Source: DASUFZ01 sp035541475 (lineage in GTDB: Bacteria; Myxococcota_A; UBA9160; SMWR01). Taken from it: a stretch of 64,000 nucleotides of DNA. The position numbers and the translations under genes were made by a program. Location of the stretch: positions 35,059 to 99,058 of the forward strand of contig DATKND010000172.1 in assembly GCA_035541475.1 (NCBI GenBank), given 5' to 3'. The stretch's first letter is position 1; each line of letters opens with the position of its first letter. The notes beneath the pieces were generated by a model. The model ran no database searches, had not been told where the DNA came from, and was given only the letters and a program-made list of their open reading frames with translations. Shown here piece after piece: positions 52,281 to 61,315 of this stretch.

Positions 52281-53453
52281 GTGATCCCTGACCCGGACGC
52301 GCTTCCCGCGCTCGTCGATGCGATCTACGAGGCCGCGTTCGAGCCGAGCCGCTGGAGCGTCGCGTTGCCTCGGCTCGTGCGCGCTCTCGACGCGGAGCGA
52401 GGTTTCCTCGGCTTCACGTCGACGGTGCGCGGGCGGACGGTCTCGTCGGTCTTCCACGAGTTCGACCCGGACTTCCTGAAGCAGTGGCAGGGCGAGTTCG
52501 GGGGATCCGATCCGTGGTACGAGCGAGCCGGCAAGCTGCCGACCGGCAAGGTCGCCCACGGTGCGCAGGTCGTGCCGTTCGAGGATCTGCGCGCGACCGA
52601 GGTGCACGCTGCGGTGTTCCAACCCTTCGGCATCGACGACTTGATCTGCACTTCGGTCGCCGAACACGACCGGTACTTCGACTTCGTCACGGTGCATCGC
52701 AGTCGGCGGATCGGCTTGTTCGAGGAGTCGGAGGTTCGCGCGATGCGCTTGCTGGCTCCTCACCTCGTGCGCGCGGTGAAGATCCACGACAAGCTGTCGC
52801 ATCTCTCAGATGCGCGCACCGCGCACGAGGCGCTGCTGGATCGGCTCCCGTACGGCGTGCTGCTTCTCGACGGACGCGGCCGGATCCTCGGCGCCAATCG
52901 GGAGGCGGAGCGCATCCTGGCGGCTCGCGACGGCCTCGGGGTTCGCGCCGGCGCGGTCTACGCCTCGCATGCGAGCGCGCAGAACGAGCTCGCCGCGGCT
53001 GTCGGGCGGACCTGTGACCCGGCGAAACAGCGCGGTGTCCATGTGGGTGCGCTGCTCGCGGTGCCGCGCCCGAGCGCGGCGCGTGCCTACCAGGTGCTCG
53101 TCGCTCCCGTTCCCGAGCGACCGCGAGAGCGGGTCTTCGGATTCACCGAAGCGCGCACGGCGGCGGTGATGGTGGTGAGCGATCCCGAGACGGCGCCGGA
53201 GCCGGCCGCGGAGACGCTGAGTAGCCTGTTCGGCCTGACGCCGGCGGTTGCAAAGCTGGCAGCGGCGCTGGCCGCCGGACGAACGCTCGCGGAGCACGCC
53301 GAAGAGGCGAGCATCACGCGGGGCACCGCGCGTTGGCACCTGAAGGAGCTCTTCGCGCGGACCGGGACGAGCCGTCAGGCCGAGCTCGTTCGCCTCCTGC
53401 TCGGCGGGATCGCACAGCTGCCCTCCTCGCGTCGTCGCCCGCTCGTGTCGTAG
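52281..53453 (+). CDS. LuxR-type transcriptional regulator with PAS/GAF-like sensor region
   Basis: A 390-residue regulator. Residues 1-310 form one or two sensory domains (a PAS-like LPYGVLLLDGRGRILGANRE around 195-220); residues 315-375 form the LuxR helix-turn-helix (LFGLTPAVAKLAAALAAGRT, ITRGTARWHLKELFARTGTS). It binds no evident autoinducer motif that I can name. GTG 52281 gives the start. A palindrome lies 68 bases upstream and an almost identical one lies before the next gene. Confidence 0.85.
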   Translation: MIPDPDALPALVDAIYEAAFEPSRWSVALPRLVRALDAERGFLGFTSTVRGRTVSSVFHEFDPDFLKQWQGEFGGSDPWYERAGKLPTGKVAHGAQVVPFEDLRATEVHAAVFQPFGIDDLICTSVAEHDRYFDFVTVHRSRRIGLFEESEVRAMRLLAPHLVRAVKIHDKLSHLSDARTAHEALLDRLPYGVLLLDGRGRILGANREAERILAARDGLGVRAGAVYASHASAQNELAAAVGRTCDPAKQRGVHVGALLAVPRPSAARAYQVLVAPVPERPRERVFGFTEARTAAVMVVSDPETAPEPAAETLSSLFGLTPAVAKLAAALAAGRTLAEHAEEASITRGTARWHLKELFARTGTSRQAELVRLLLGGIAQLPSSRRRPLVS

Positions 53454-53476
53454 CCCGAGAGCCGAATCGCATCGCC

Positions 53477-53492
53477 CCTCCCATTCGGGAGG
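53477..53492. promoter_or_regulatory. Palindrome CCTCCCATTCGGGAGG upstream of the TonB-domain gene
   Basis: Same dyad as at 52197 with one base changed in the centre. The flanks TCGCCCC before and GGCGC after also match, and a CATTAGG lies at a similar distance downstream. It is about 105 bases before the TonB-domain start. Confidence 0.6.
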
Positions 53493-53597
53493 CGCGACGC
53501 GGACCCCGCTCTCATTAGGCTGCACGCGTGGGTCGCTCCTGGCGGCCGCGCGACACCGCTCGGTGAGTGATCGCCGCGCGAGGGAGGAGTTGTTCGC

Positions 53598-54146
53598 ATG
53601 AGGGTATTCGCCCCGGTCGCCTTCGTCACGTTGTCGTTCGCGGCCGGTAGCGCCATGGCGCAGATCGCGATGACGGATCGCACTGCGATCACCCGGTCGA
53701 TCCTCGACGATCGGAGCGCACCCCGGCCGCCGATGAGCGCCGATATCCGGTTCCCGATGCCGCTCGAGCGCGGGAATCCCCGGTATCCGCGCGCCGCGCT
53801 CCGCAGGGGGATCGAAGGCTCGGTCCTGCTCGAATTCTCGGTGGCTGCCGACGGCCACGTCGTGGCACCGCGCGTGGTCGATGCGACGCCGCCCGGTGTC
53901 TTCGAGCGCGCGGCGCTCGACGCGGTGTCGGCATGGTCCTACCGGCCGCTCGGAGTCGAGACGAATGGGATGAAGGTCAGACTGACGTTCCGAAAGCGCG
54001 GGAATGTGCGGCGAACGCCGGCACCCCCGTCATCGACCCTCGTCCGCGAGGATTCATCGCCCGCGCGGATCGCGCCGGACTCCGTGGCAGAGCAGCCTCC
54101 GACGCCGGCTCCGGATTCCCGAATGACGACTATCCCGCCGCCTTGA
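53598..54146 (+). CDS. Periplasmic TonB C-terminal-domain protein
   Basis: A 182-residue protein with a signal peptide ending around GSAMAQ (residue 22), no N-terminal cytoplasmic anchor, and a TonB C-terminal domain at about 55-130 (NPRYPRAALRRGIEGSVLLE, ERAALDAVSAWSYRPL). The last 50 residues are rich in Pro and Ser. Free periplasmic TonB-like domains are found in envelope proteins of unclear role. GAGGGAGGAG precedes the ATG. The upstream palindrome suggests control by the LuxR-type regulator. Confidence 0.8.
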   Translation: MRVFAPVAFVTLSFAAGSAMAQIAMTDRTAITRSILDDRSAPRPPMSADIRFPMPLERGNPRYPRAALRRGIEGSVLLEFSVAADGHVVAPRVVDATPPGVFERAALDAVSAWSYRPLGVETNGMKVRLTFRKRGNVRRTPAPPSSTLVREDSSPARIAPDSVAEQPPTPAPDSRMTTIPPP

Positions 54147-55032
54147 CGCAGAGCACCGAGCACGGCGCCAACCGGAGTGTGCGTTCGGCCACGCTCCCGA
54201 GCAGCACGTGTTGGAGGCCCGTGAGCCCCCGCGTGCCCATGACGATCAGCTGGCAACCGATCTGTCTCGCAAGGTCGGTGATCACGGTGTCGGGATGCCC
54301 GCGCCGCAAGTGGGTATTCGCGTGGATCTCGCGCCGCTCGAGCTGCTCTCGGATGGCCTCGAGTCGTCCGAGAATGTTCGACTCGATCTTTCGCTCGACC
54401 TCGGTTCCAGCAGCCGAGAGATAGGGGTTGTAGTCCGCAGGAAGATCGAAGGCATGGACCACATCGACGGACGCGGAGAGCCGCGCGGCGAGGTCGGCCG
54501 CAGCCTCGACGGCGCGATCGGAGTGAGGCGAGAAGTCGACGGCCAGCACGACCTTCGCGATCGGCTTCGCCGCTGACTCGGGATCTTCCTTGACCGCGAG
54601 GACCGGCTGATCGAGCGTGCTCAGCGCGCGCTCGGTCACGCTGCCGAGGAAGGCATGCTGGAGTCCCCTTCGTCCGTGCGTTCCCATCACGATGAGATCG
54701 GCTCCATGCGCGCGCACAGCCTCGGCGATCGAGGCGACCGGGTCCAGTGAGTCGGAGACCTGCGCAGTGACGATCGATACGCCTTTCGCCTCGATCGTCT
54801 TGCGTGTCTGCTCGATCTGCTCCTGCGCCGCTTGCCGCAGCGCTTCCCATAGATCACCGAGGTTGGTCGGGAGCGAAGACCCGTACGGATCCACGACCAG
54901 CGGAACAGCGATCGCATGGACGACATGCACCTTGGCACCCTCGAGGCGGGCGAGGTTCGCCGCACGCGCAGCCGCGGCGTCGGCAAGCGCCGAGAAATCG
55001 GTCGGGACGACGATGCTCCGGATCCTATCCAT
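54130..55032 (-). CDS. Universal stress protein with two UspA domains
   Basis: A 300-residue tandem UspA protein. Each half (about 1-148 and 152-300) shows the ATP-binding pattern GxxGxxG-x9-G(S/T): IVMGTHGRRGLQHAFLGSVT and IVMGTRGLTGLQHVLLGSVA, so it likely binds ATP. GTG 55047, directly after the stop of the small upstream gene, is an alternative start five codons earlier. Its stop overlaps the TonB-domain gene by 17 bases tail to tail. Confidence 0.92.
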   Translation of the reverse strand: MDRIRSIVVPTDFSALADAAAARAANLARLEGAKVHVVHAIAVPLVVDPYGSSLPTNLGDLWEALRQAAQEQIEQTRKTIEAKGVSIVTAQVSDSLDPVASIAEAVRAHGADLIVMGTHGRRGLQHAFLGSVTERALSTLDQPVLAVKEDPESAAKPIAKVVLAVDFSPHSDRAVEAAADLAARLSASVDVVHAFDLPADYNPYLSAAGTEVERKIESNILGRLEAIREQLERREIHANTHLRRGHPDTVITDLARQIGCQLIVMGTRGLTGLQHVLLGSVAERTLRLAPCSVLCVKAAG

Positions 55033-55047
55033 GGCGATTCCCGACAC

Positions 55048-55227
55048 TCAGGCAGCGGTCGCGAGCTGCGAGCTTGCGCAGACCGAGATCCGGCTTTCGG
55101 CGATCATCGACTCGAGAACGGCGAAGGCCTCCTCGTCCGAGTTCGACGCTTCCCGGATCGCGTGGGCGAGCTCCCAGAGCGTGGTCTCGAGCGCGGTTCC
55201 ATCCTTTCTGTGTTGGCGTCTGCACAT
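55048..55227 (-). CDS. Small protein of unknown function upstream of the universal stress gene
   Basis: A 59-residue frame with an excellent ribosome-binding site AGGAGGAG seven bases before ATG 55227. After a short basic start it forms an acidic amphipathic helix (LETTLWELAHAIREASNSDE, AFAVLESMIAESRI) with no known motif. Its stop directly precedes the possible GTG start of the universal stress gene, so the two form an operon. It may be a regulatory partner; this is inference. Confidence 0.6.
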   Translation of the reverse strand: MCRRQHRKDGTALETTLWELAHAIREASNSDEEAFAVLESMIAESRISVCASSQLATAA

Positions 55228-55689
55228 CGCTGGCTCCTCCTGTCTCGGCGCACAAGCACGACTCGTGCCGGCCGCTCCTCGGGTTCTGGAGGCTGTGATG
55301 CGATCGCAGGCGCAAGGTGGCGTTGTCGGCCTGGGTCGCCCCGCCACACGACGAGGCGTTCAGTCCGATCGAGGTCCAGCGGCACAGCTTCCCCCGAAGA
55401 GATCCCGACACGCCGCAGCGGGCGTGGACCTACTGAAATCGGGCGTCGCTGAAGAGCCCCCGTGTCGTTAGGTGAGTCGCCGCGATTTTCGGGTGTGACC
55501 CAATCGGGCGCATCTCGGGCCACGCCTTCCGCTTCTGACGTGGAGCGATGAACAGGAACTCGGTGGAGTGCCGCTGCCAGAGGTGATACAGGCCCTCACG
55601 GACACCACCATCTCGATCTCGCCGAGTTTCCACGCGGGTGCGGCGGCCGACCGTACTCCGACTACACCCGTCGTCGGCGGTTTTGGGGG
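55228..55689. other. Intergenic stretch without a supported gene
   Basis: About 460 bases between the small stress-operon gene and the amine oxidase stop. A minus-strand frame from about 55590 to 55430 has plausible codon use but no family I can recognise. It may hold the promoter of the stress operon; I see no clear boxes. Confidence 0.4.
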
Positions 55690-56988
55690 CTACGATGCCG
55701 CTGCCGTTCGACCAGCCGGATGGCGCGCGAGCCGTGCGGCCGCCTCGCCGGCTGCGCGTAGGCCGCTCCCGTAGGCCGCCTCCACGGTCGCTGCGATGGG
55801 GCTCCACTCGGTTGCGGAGCCCGCCCAGAAGAGTGATCCCGTGTCGGCGGCCCGCAGCTTCGCGCGGGCGCCCTTGCCGCCTGGACGCACGAAGGTGTAT
55901 CCGCCGCAGGCGAACGGATCGCTCCTCCAGTCGATGCGCCGACAGGCGACGAGCCTGGCCCCGGGATCCGACTTCGGAAACAGCCGCTGCAGGTCGGCGA
56001 GGACGGTGTCGACCGCCTCCTCGTCGCTCATCCTGGAGAGACGCACCGCCCGGGGGCCCGTGCAGTAGGCGGTGAGGACGGGAGGCGCGCCGGAGATCCC
56101 GTGGAAGACTGGCCAGTAGAGGGTGACCGGTCCGGTCCCGCAGGCGATCGTGGCGGCCCACGCCGGCCAGAAGCCCTCCTCGAAGCGGAGCAGGAGCTTC
56201 AGCACCGGACCCATCTCGAGATTCCGAAGGGCGGTGCGTTTCGACTCCGGCAGCTCGGGGACGAACTTCACCGCATTCGACTCGAGGACGCCCACCGGCA
56301 GGGTGCAGATCGCTGCCCGCGCCGTGAGCTCGCGCCCGTCCGCCGCCTGCACAGAGACGCCGTCCCCAGCCCAGTGGATGGCAGTCACCGGGAAGTGAAG
56401 CCGGATGTCGAGATCGCGCGCGATCAGATTCGGGAGCGCGTCGTAGCCAGCGACGACGCGATGGTTCAGGCCACTCTCGAGGATGAGCAAGCCATCCTCC
56501 AGCAGACCCTCGATGCCGATCTCGTCGGTGCTGCCCGGCAGATGGGCGCAGAGCGTCATCTCGGCCATGACGCGGGCGGGCCCGCGAAAACCGCGCCGCT
56601 CGATGAACTCCCGCGCCGAACAGTCGGGGGGTTTGAAACGGGACAGCGCCGGGAAGATCGCGAAGCTCGGCCAGAGGCGCGGATCGGCGAGCGTCCACGG
56701 AATCCAGCGCGCTCTTCCGCCCACGCTGAGCATGGTGTGGCGCGCGATGTGGCACGGGCGTGTCTCGAGGCCGTGGGCACGCAGCTCGGGCCAGGTCGCG
56801 GCGCCGGAGCCGTGCACGAATTCGGCGCCCGCCTCGACCGGCCGCTCGCAGAAGTCGCGGATCGAGTAGATGCGTCCGCCGATCCGGTCGCGGCCCTCGA
56901 CGACACAGACGGAGACACCAGCTCGCGACAGCGCGCGCGCCGCCGTGAGTCCCGCGACTCCAGCGCCGAGGACGAGCACGTCGGTCAC
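55690..56988 (-). CDS. Flavin-containing amine oxidase
   Basis: A 432-residue FAD-dependent oxidase. The dinucleotide motif VLGAGVAGLTAARAL starts at residue 5, followed by VVEGRDRIGGRI; the substrate region includes AAICTLPVGVLESNAVKF, and the FAD-binding end reads LFWAGSATEWSPIAATVEAAYGSG (in parts), a match to the amine-oxidase family. It may oxidise polyamines or similar amines. The ATG overlaps the stop of an upstream chimeric gene as ATGA. Confidence 0.87.
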   Translation of the reverse strand: MTDVLVLGAGVAGLTAARALSRAGVSVCVVEGRDRIGGRIYSIRDFCERPVEAGAEFVHGSGAATWPELRAHGLETRPCHIARHTMLSVGGRARWIPWTLADPRLWPSFAIFPALSRFKPPDCSAREFIERRGFRGPARVMAEMTLCAHLPGSTDEIGIEGLLEDGLLILESGLNHRVVAGYDALPNLIARDLDIRLHFPVTAIHWAGDGVSVQAADGRELTARAAICTLPVGVLESNAVKFVPELPESKRTALRNLEMGPVLKLLLRFEEGFWPAWAATIACGTGPVTLYWPVFHGISGAPPVLTAYCTGPRAVRLSRMSDEEAVDTVLADLQRLFPKSDPGARLVACRRIDWRSDPFACGGYTFVRPGGKGARAKLRAADTGSLFWAGSATEWSPIAATVEAAYGSGLRAAGEAAARLARHPAGRTAAAS

Positions 56989-57557
56989 GCGCGGCTCCGT
57001 TCGGCGAGCCAGTCGCCGATCCGCGGGAAGATCTCGAACGGGGCGGCGACGCCAGCCAGCAGGTCGTCGTGCCCGTAGTCGACGCGAAAGCCCTCGCGGA
57101 CGCCGGCGCGCACGAAGGTCTTGTCGACGCTGCCCAGGGCCTCGAACTTGGCGGCGACGGCCTCGGGCGAGCGCTGCAGATCGGCAGCTCCTGCGAGGAG
57201 GAGAAGGGGAAGCTTCACGTCGCCGAGGCGCTCGGAATAGATGCAGGAGCCATCGCGACTCCGCATCGCGCCCTCCTCGATCCAGCCCCGGAACTGGTCG
57301 ACTAGCGTGGTGGCTTCGTCCGGCACCCCGTTCCGGAAGTAGCGCGCGGACAGGTCCGGATCGCTGTTGCAGGCGCGAAAGCTGCTCTCGAATTGACGCG
57401 AGCGTGCGTATGCCAGGATGGGTCCAGCGAGCCGCGAGCCGGCGCGGAAGGGAACGCGCCCGCGCCAGCGTGCTTTCGGGGGGGCCGTCACGCCTGGCCC
57501 GCTCGACGCTCCCGTCACGAGCGCGGTGAGACCGCGGTACGAGGTCAGTCGGGACAC
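56985..57557 (-). pseudogene. Chimera of an SDR N-terminus and an alpha/beta-hydrolase C-terminus
   Basis: The frame is open (190 residues) but built from two families. Residues 1-20 (YRGLTALVTGASSG) are the first strand and glycine-rich loop of a short-chain dehydrogenase; directly after, no Rossmann sequence follows. From about residue 55 the sequence matches the C-terminal half of an alpha/beta-hydrolase: VKLPLLLLAGAADLQRSPEA (acid), DYGHDDLLAG (His) and FPRIGDWLAE. The nucleophile half is missing. A deletion joining two genes explains it. It is unlikely to be catalytic, though it may still be translated. Confidence 0.7.
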
Positions 57558-57579
57558 GGTCGAAGCCTCGTCGCAGCGC

Positions 57580-58209
57580 TCATCTCTCGGCGTGCACCAG
57601 TGCCAGGATCACCGCCTTCAGGTGCTCCTTGGTGCGCGCCTTGAGCTGCGGGTCGGTGACGTCCTTGCCGTAGAGCTGGCGGTAGTGCGCCCGCGCCAGC
57701 ACGTGGTTGTTCAGGATTCCCTCGACCGTGATCAGGATCATCCCGAGGTCGAGCTTCAGGGATCCGAAGCGCCGCTCGCGCGTGGTGGTGTCGATGAACC
57801 GCACCCAGCTCCGGTCGTCCAGCACGACTCCGCGCGGAAGGCCTTCGCCGAGCGCGGCGCGCGCAGTGACGGCCACCCAGCTGCGCTTCGCGAGAAAGAA
57901 CTCGAATAGCGTCTCGACGACGTTCTCGACGGCACCGCCGATGTCGGTCTGGTCGATCACGGCACGGGAGAGCCGCGCGCGGACCTCGTCGTCCCAGCGG
58001 CCGAGGACGGCTCCGTAGAGGCCGACCTTCGAGTCGAAGTGGTGCTGGATGGTGAAGGGTCGCACCCCGCTCGCATCGGCGATCTCGCGCAGGGAGACGC
58101 CGCGGTAGCCGCGGCGCGCGAAGAGCCGCTCGGCCCGGTCGAGGATCCGCGTGCGCGTGCGGGTGGATTCCGCTTGCGAACGGCGCCCGGCGCGATGATT
58201 ATTGGTCAC
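57580..58209 (-). CDS. TetR-family regulator
   Basis: A 209-residue regulator with the helix-turn-helix at about residues 18-62 (RILDRAERLFARRGYRGVSL, REIADASGVRPFTIQHHFDS) and a helical effector domain. GTG 58209 is the only start that includes the full DNA-binding domain. The start codon lies inside a 14-bp palindrome, next to a strong promoter; transcription should begin at or near the GTG, so the mRNA is probably leaderless. It is upstream of the chimera and amine oxidase, which it may control. Confidence 0.88.
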   Translation of the reverse strand: MTNNHRAGRRSQAESTRTRTRILDRAERLFARRGYRGVSLREIADASGVRPFTIQHHFDSKVGLYGAVLGRWDDEVRARLSRAVIDQTDIGGAVENVVETLFEFFLAKRSWVAVTARAALGEGLPRGVVLDDRSWVRFIDTTTRERRFGSLKLDLGMILITVEGILNNHVLARAHYRQLYGKDVTDPQLKARTKEHLKAVILALVHAER

Positions 58210-58245
58210 GTGACCAGTAAAGCACCGGGCCGCCGCAGCTGTCAA
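58203..58245 (-). promoter_or_regulatory. TetR autoregulatory promoter and operator
   Basis: Minus-strand TTGACA (58245-58240), an 18-base spacer and TTTACT (58221-58216). The perfect palindrome TGGTCACGTGACCA (58203-58216) touches the -10 box and covers the predicted start point and the GTG codon. Confidence 0.72.
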
Positions 58246-58636
58246 CGCTCTGCTCGTCGGGATCCCTGGTGACGACCGAAGCGATCCTCGATCTCCCACG
58301 GCCCGACGGGAGCGAGGCACTCGATCGGGTAGGTCGCGGCCATCGCTGCGCGGAGGGATGGAGGCGGCCGACGCAGACCCGTCGCGAATCGGGAACTAGC
58401 AAGGACCAGCCATGCGCTCCCTCGTCATCGACGGACAGCCTGAGATCGGAGGCCCGAGGGCCGAGCCATGTCCCTCTGGGAAGCAGCTCTGGCGCTCACA
58501 CTGGCGGGTGTCTGGGTCCTGGCGAGCTCCCCGAAAACGGCCGGCAGTCTCGGCGGACTGGTCGCGAACGTGGGTCCAGGACCGGGGCGGGCCCGAAGGC
58601 ATCATGTTGGCGTTTCCAGGGAGACCCCGGGCCGGA
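58246..58636. other. Gene-free stretch between the TetR gene and the cation ATPase
   Basis: About 390 bases downstream of the ATPase stop and upstream of the TetR promoter. Overlapping frames exist, but none has a ribosome-binding site plus coding character. Nothing further is recognised. Confidence 0.4.
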
Positions 58637-61315
58637 TCAGCTTGCGATGCGCGCGCGGACACGGCGCTTGCGCAGCTCCTCGAGGACGAGCATCGCCACG
58701 GCGAACGGCACCATGAAGAGCCACACCTCTCTCCCGATCGGAGCCGTTCCGAACACGACGTTACCGAACGCGGTGTAGTCGATCAGCAACACCAGGCCGA
58801 TTTCGAGCACCGCGCCCCAGAGGATCAGCGGGTTGCCGAGGAGCCCCGTGGACCACAGCGATCGATCGGGGCTGCGACACAGGAACACGTTCACGATCTG
58901 CATCACGATGATGGCGCTCAAGCAGGCGGTGGAGGCGCGCAGATACAGTGGATCCTGCGTCGAGAGGCTCGCGCCGTACACCCACCCGGCCGCGTGGAGC
59001 ACGAACAGGAAGGCCGCCATGGCTGCGACCGCCTCGATCATCCCGAGAAACAGGTAAGCCCGCCGCGCGAGCGTCCAGTCGAACAGCCGCTGGCGCTGCG
59101 ATCGGGGTGGTCGGCGCATGACCTGCGGATCGGGTTTCTCGACGCCTAGTCCGAGGGCCGTCAACGAATCGGTCCCCATGTCGATGGCCAGGATCTGGAT
59201 CGGGGTGAGCGGTAGCGGGATCGCGAACAACGAGAACGCGAGGTACGGGACCAGCTCGGGAACGTTGTGCGCCAGGATGTACGTCAGGAATCTGCGGATG
59301 TTCTCGAAGACGGCGCGACCCTCCTCGATGGCGTTCACGATGCTCGCGAAGTTGTCGTCGAGCAGCACCATGTCGGACGCTTGCTTCGCCACGTCGCTCC
59401 CAGTGATTCCCATGGCGATTCCGATGTGGGCGCTCTTGAGCGCCGGGGCGTCGTTCACGCCATCGCCAGTGACTGCCACGACGTGCTTCTTCTGTTTGAG
59501 CGCCTCGACGATCCGTCGCTTCTGGTCCGCGTGTAAGCGGGCGAAGATGATCTCGGGCGCATCCAACGCCAATCGCAGCTGGACGTCGGTGAGCGCGCTC
59601 AGCTCCTCGCCGGTGAGCAGAAGAGGAGCGTCGGATCGAACGAGCCCGACCTGCCGCGCGATCGCCCGCGCGGTCCGAGGATGATCGCCGCTCACCATGA
59701 TCACCCGGATGCCCGCCTCGTGGCATTTTCGGATCGCCTCGGGGACCTCCTGCCGCGGCGGGTCCTCGAGGCCGACGAGCCCGGTGAAGACGAGATGCTG
59801 CTCCAAAGTCTCGTGGTGCCACTCGGCGTCCAGCGGCCGATGGGCGAACGCGAGGACGCGCAAGCCATGCTCGGCCATGTCCTCCTGGGCCTCGGAGATC
59901 CGGGCTCGGAGCACCGGCGTCAGTGGACGGGCGTCGCCATCGAGATGGATGCGGTCGCACAGCGGGAGGACGGTTTCCGGCGCGCCCTTGCACAAGAGTG
60001 TCGGGCCGGCGGGCATGTCGTGCACGGTCGAGAGCCGCATGCGGTCCGCATCGAACGGGACCTCGTTGAGCCGGCGATGAGCGCTCGCCTCGGGCATGGC
60101 GCGGCGGGACAGCTCCACCAGGGCGATCTCCATCGGGTCGCCGAGAAGCACCGTCCCGCCCTGCTGCTCGATCTGCTTCAGATCCTGGCACAGGCCCGCG
60201 CCGAGGAAGAGCGGCTCGTTCTGATCGACGAGCTCTCCCGGCTTCGCGGCATCGGCCGGGACGCGCTGCATGCCGAGCAGCAGCTCCCTCGCGAGCATGC
60301 GGTTCTGCGTGAGCGTCCCGGTCTTGTCGGTGCAGATCACCGTCGTCGATCCCAACGTCTCGACCGATGACAAGTGCCGGATCAGCACGTTCCGCTTCGC
60401 CATGCGCTGGCTCGCCAACACGAGCGCCAGCGTGAGCGTCGGGAGCAGGCCCTCCGGGACCATCGCCACGATGATGCCGATGGCGAAGATGAACGCGTTC
60501 CAGAACGGCACGCCTACGACGCGACCGACCGTGAAGAAGAGGAGCCCGATTCCAACGGCGACGATTCCGATCACGCGACTCAGATGCGCGATCTCCTTCC
60601 GAAGCGGAGACACGACGTCGCCGGCCGTCTGAGTGAGACGGGCGATCTTTCCGAATTCCGTGTTCATGCCGGTCGCGAAGACGACCGCTCTGGCCTGGCC
60701 GGAAACCAAGGACGCGCCCGCGAGCACGATGTTCCTGCCGTGGATCAGATCGCCGCCGTCGGAGATCGCTGTCACTCGCGTCCGGGGTCGTGACTCCCCG
60801 GTGATCGCCGCGTAATCGACCCGAACGCCGAAGGCTTCGATCAGGCGGCAGTCCGCTGGAACGCGGTCGCCCTGCTCGAGGAGCAAGATGTCCCCGGGGA
60901 CGAGCCCCTCGGAGGGCAGCTGGACCAGCTTGCCCTCGCGCACCGTTGCGACCTGCTGCGGAAGCAGCTTGCGGAGCATCGCCAGGGTCTGCTCGGCGCG
61001 GTATTCCTGCCAGAACGAGAACACGCCGCTCACCAGGATCACCACGACGATCGCGCAGCCGAGCTTCGCCATGCCCTGGCCCGGAGCGCTCCACTCGGCG
61101 AAGAAGGCGAGTCCCGCGGCAACCCAGAGAATGAGGGCGAAGAAGTGGATGAACTCGCGAAGCAACCGGAGGACCGGAGGCTCGCGACGCAGCTCTTCGA
61201 CGCGGTTGGGTCCGAACTCGTCGAACCGACGGCGAGCCTCGGCGTGCGACAGCCCGTCCGGCGCGCTCCCGAGGCTCGCGAGTGCCTCGGCTTCGGAAAG
61301 CTCGTGGATCCTCAT
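58637..61315 (-). CDS. P-type cation-transporting ATPase
   Basis: An 892-residue P2-type ion pump: N-terminal cation-ATPase domain (LSEAEALASLG), actuator motif AITGESRP, transmembrane helix 4 with the ion-site PEGLLPTLTLALVLASQRMA, the phosphorylation site CTDKTGTLTQNRM, and the hinge TGDGVNDAPALK. VPEGLLPT resembles Na+/K+- and H+-type pumps more than heavy-metal pumps, and no CxxC metal domain is present, so a Na+, K+ or Ca2+ role is likely. ATG 61315 starts at the family N-terminus; a TTG at 61450 would add 45 unconserved residues. Confidence 0.88.
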   Translation of the reverse strand: MRIHELSEAEALASLGSAPDGLSHAEARRRFDEFGPNRVEELRREPPVLRLLREFIHFFALILWVAAGLAFFAEWSAPGQGMAKLGCAIVVVILVSGVFSFWQEYRAEQTLAMLRKLLPQQVATVREGKLVQLPSEGLVPGDILLLEQGDRVPADCRLIEAFGVRVDYAAITGESRPRTRVTAISDGGDLIHGRNIVLAGASLVSGQARAVVFATGMNTEFGKIARLTQTAGDVVSPLRKEIAHLSRVIGIVAVGIGLLFFTVGRVVGVPFWNAFIFAIGIIVAMVPEGLLPTLTLALVLASQRMAKRNVLIRHLSSVETLGSTTVICTDKTGTLTQNRMLARELLLGMQRVPADAAKPGELVDQNEPLFLGAGLCQDLKQIEQQGGTVLLGDPMEIALVELSRRAMPEASAHRRLNEVPFDADRMRLSTVHDMPAGPTLLCKGAPETVLPLCDRIHLDGDARPLTPVLRARISEAQEDMAEHGLRVLAFAHRPLDAEWHHETLEQHLVFTGLVGLEDPPRQEVPEAIRKCHEAGIRVIMVSGDHPRTARAIARQVGLVRSDAPLLLTGEELSALTDVQLRLALDAPEIIFARLHADQKRRIVEALKQKKHVVAVTGDGVNDAPALKSAHIGIAMGITGSDVAKQASDMVLLDDNFASIVNAIEEGRAVFENIRRFLTYILAHNVPELVPYLAFSLFAIPLPLTPIQILAIDMGTDSLTALGLGVEKPDPQVMRRPPRSQRQRLFDWTLARRAYLFLGMIEAVAAMAAFLFVLHAAGWVYGASLSTQDPLYLRASTACLSAIIVMQIVNVFLCRSPDRSLWSTGLLGNPLILWGAVLEIGLVLLIDYTAFGNVVFGTAPIGREVWLFMVPFAVAMLVLEELRKRRVRARIAS

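Noticed and set aside
55430..55600. Minus-strand frame with normal-looking codons upstream of the stress operon
   Set aside because: No start with a ribosome-binding site and no family recognised; could be a gene remnant, but the evidence is too weak.
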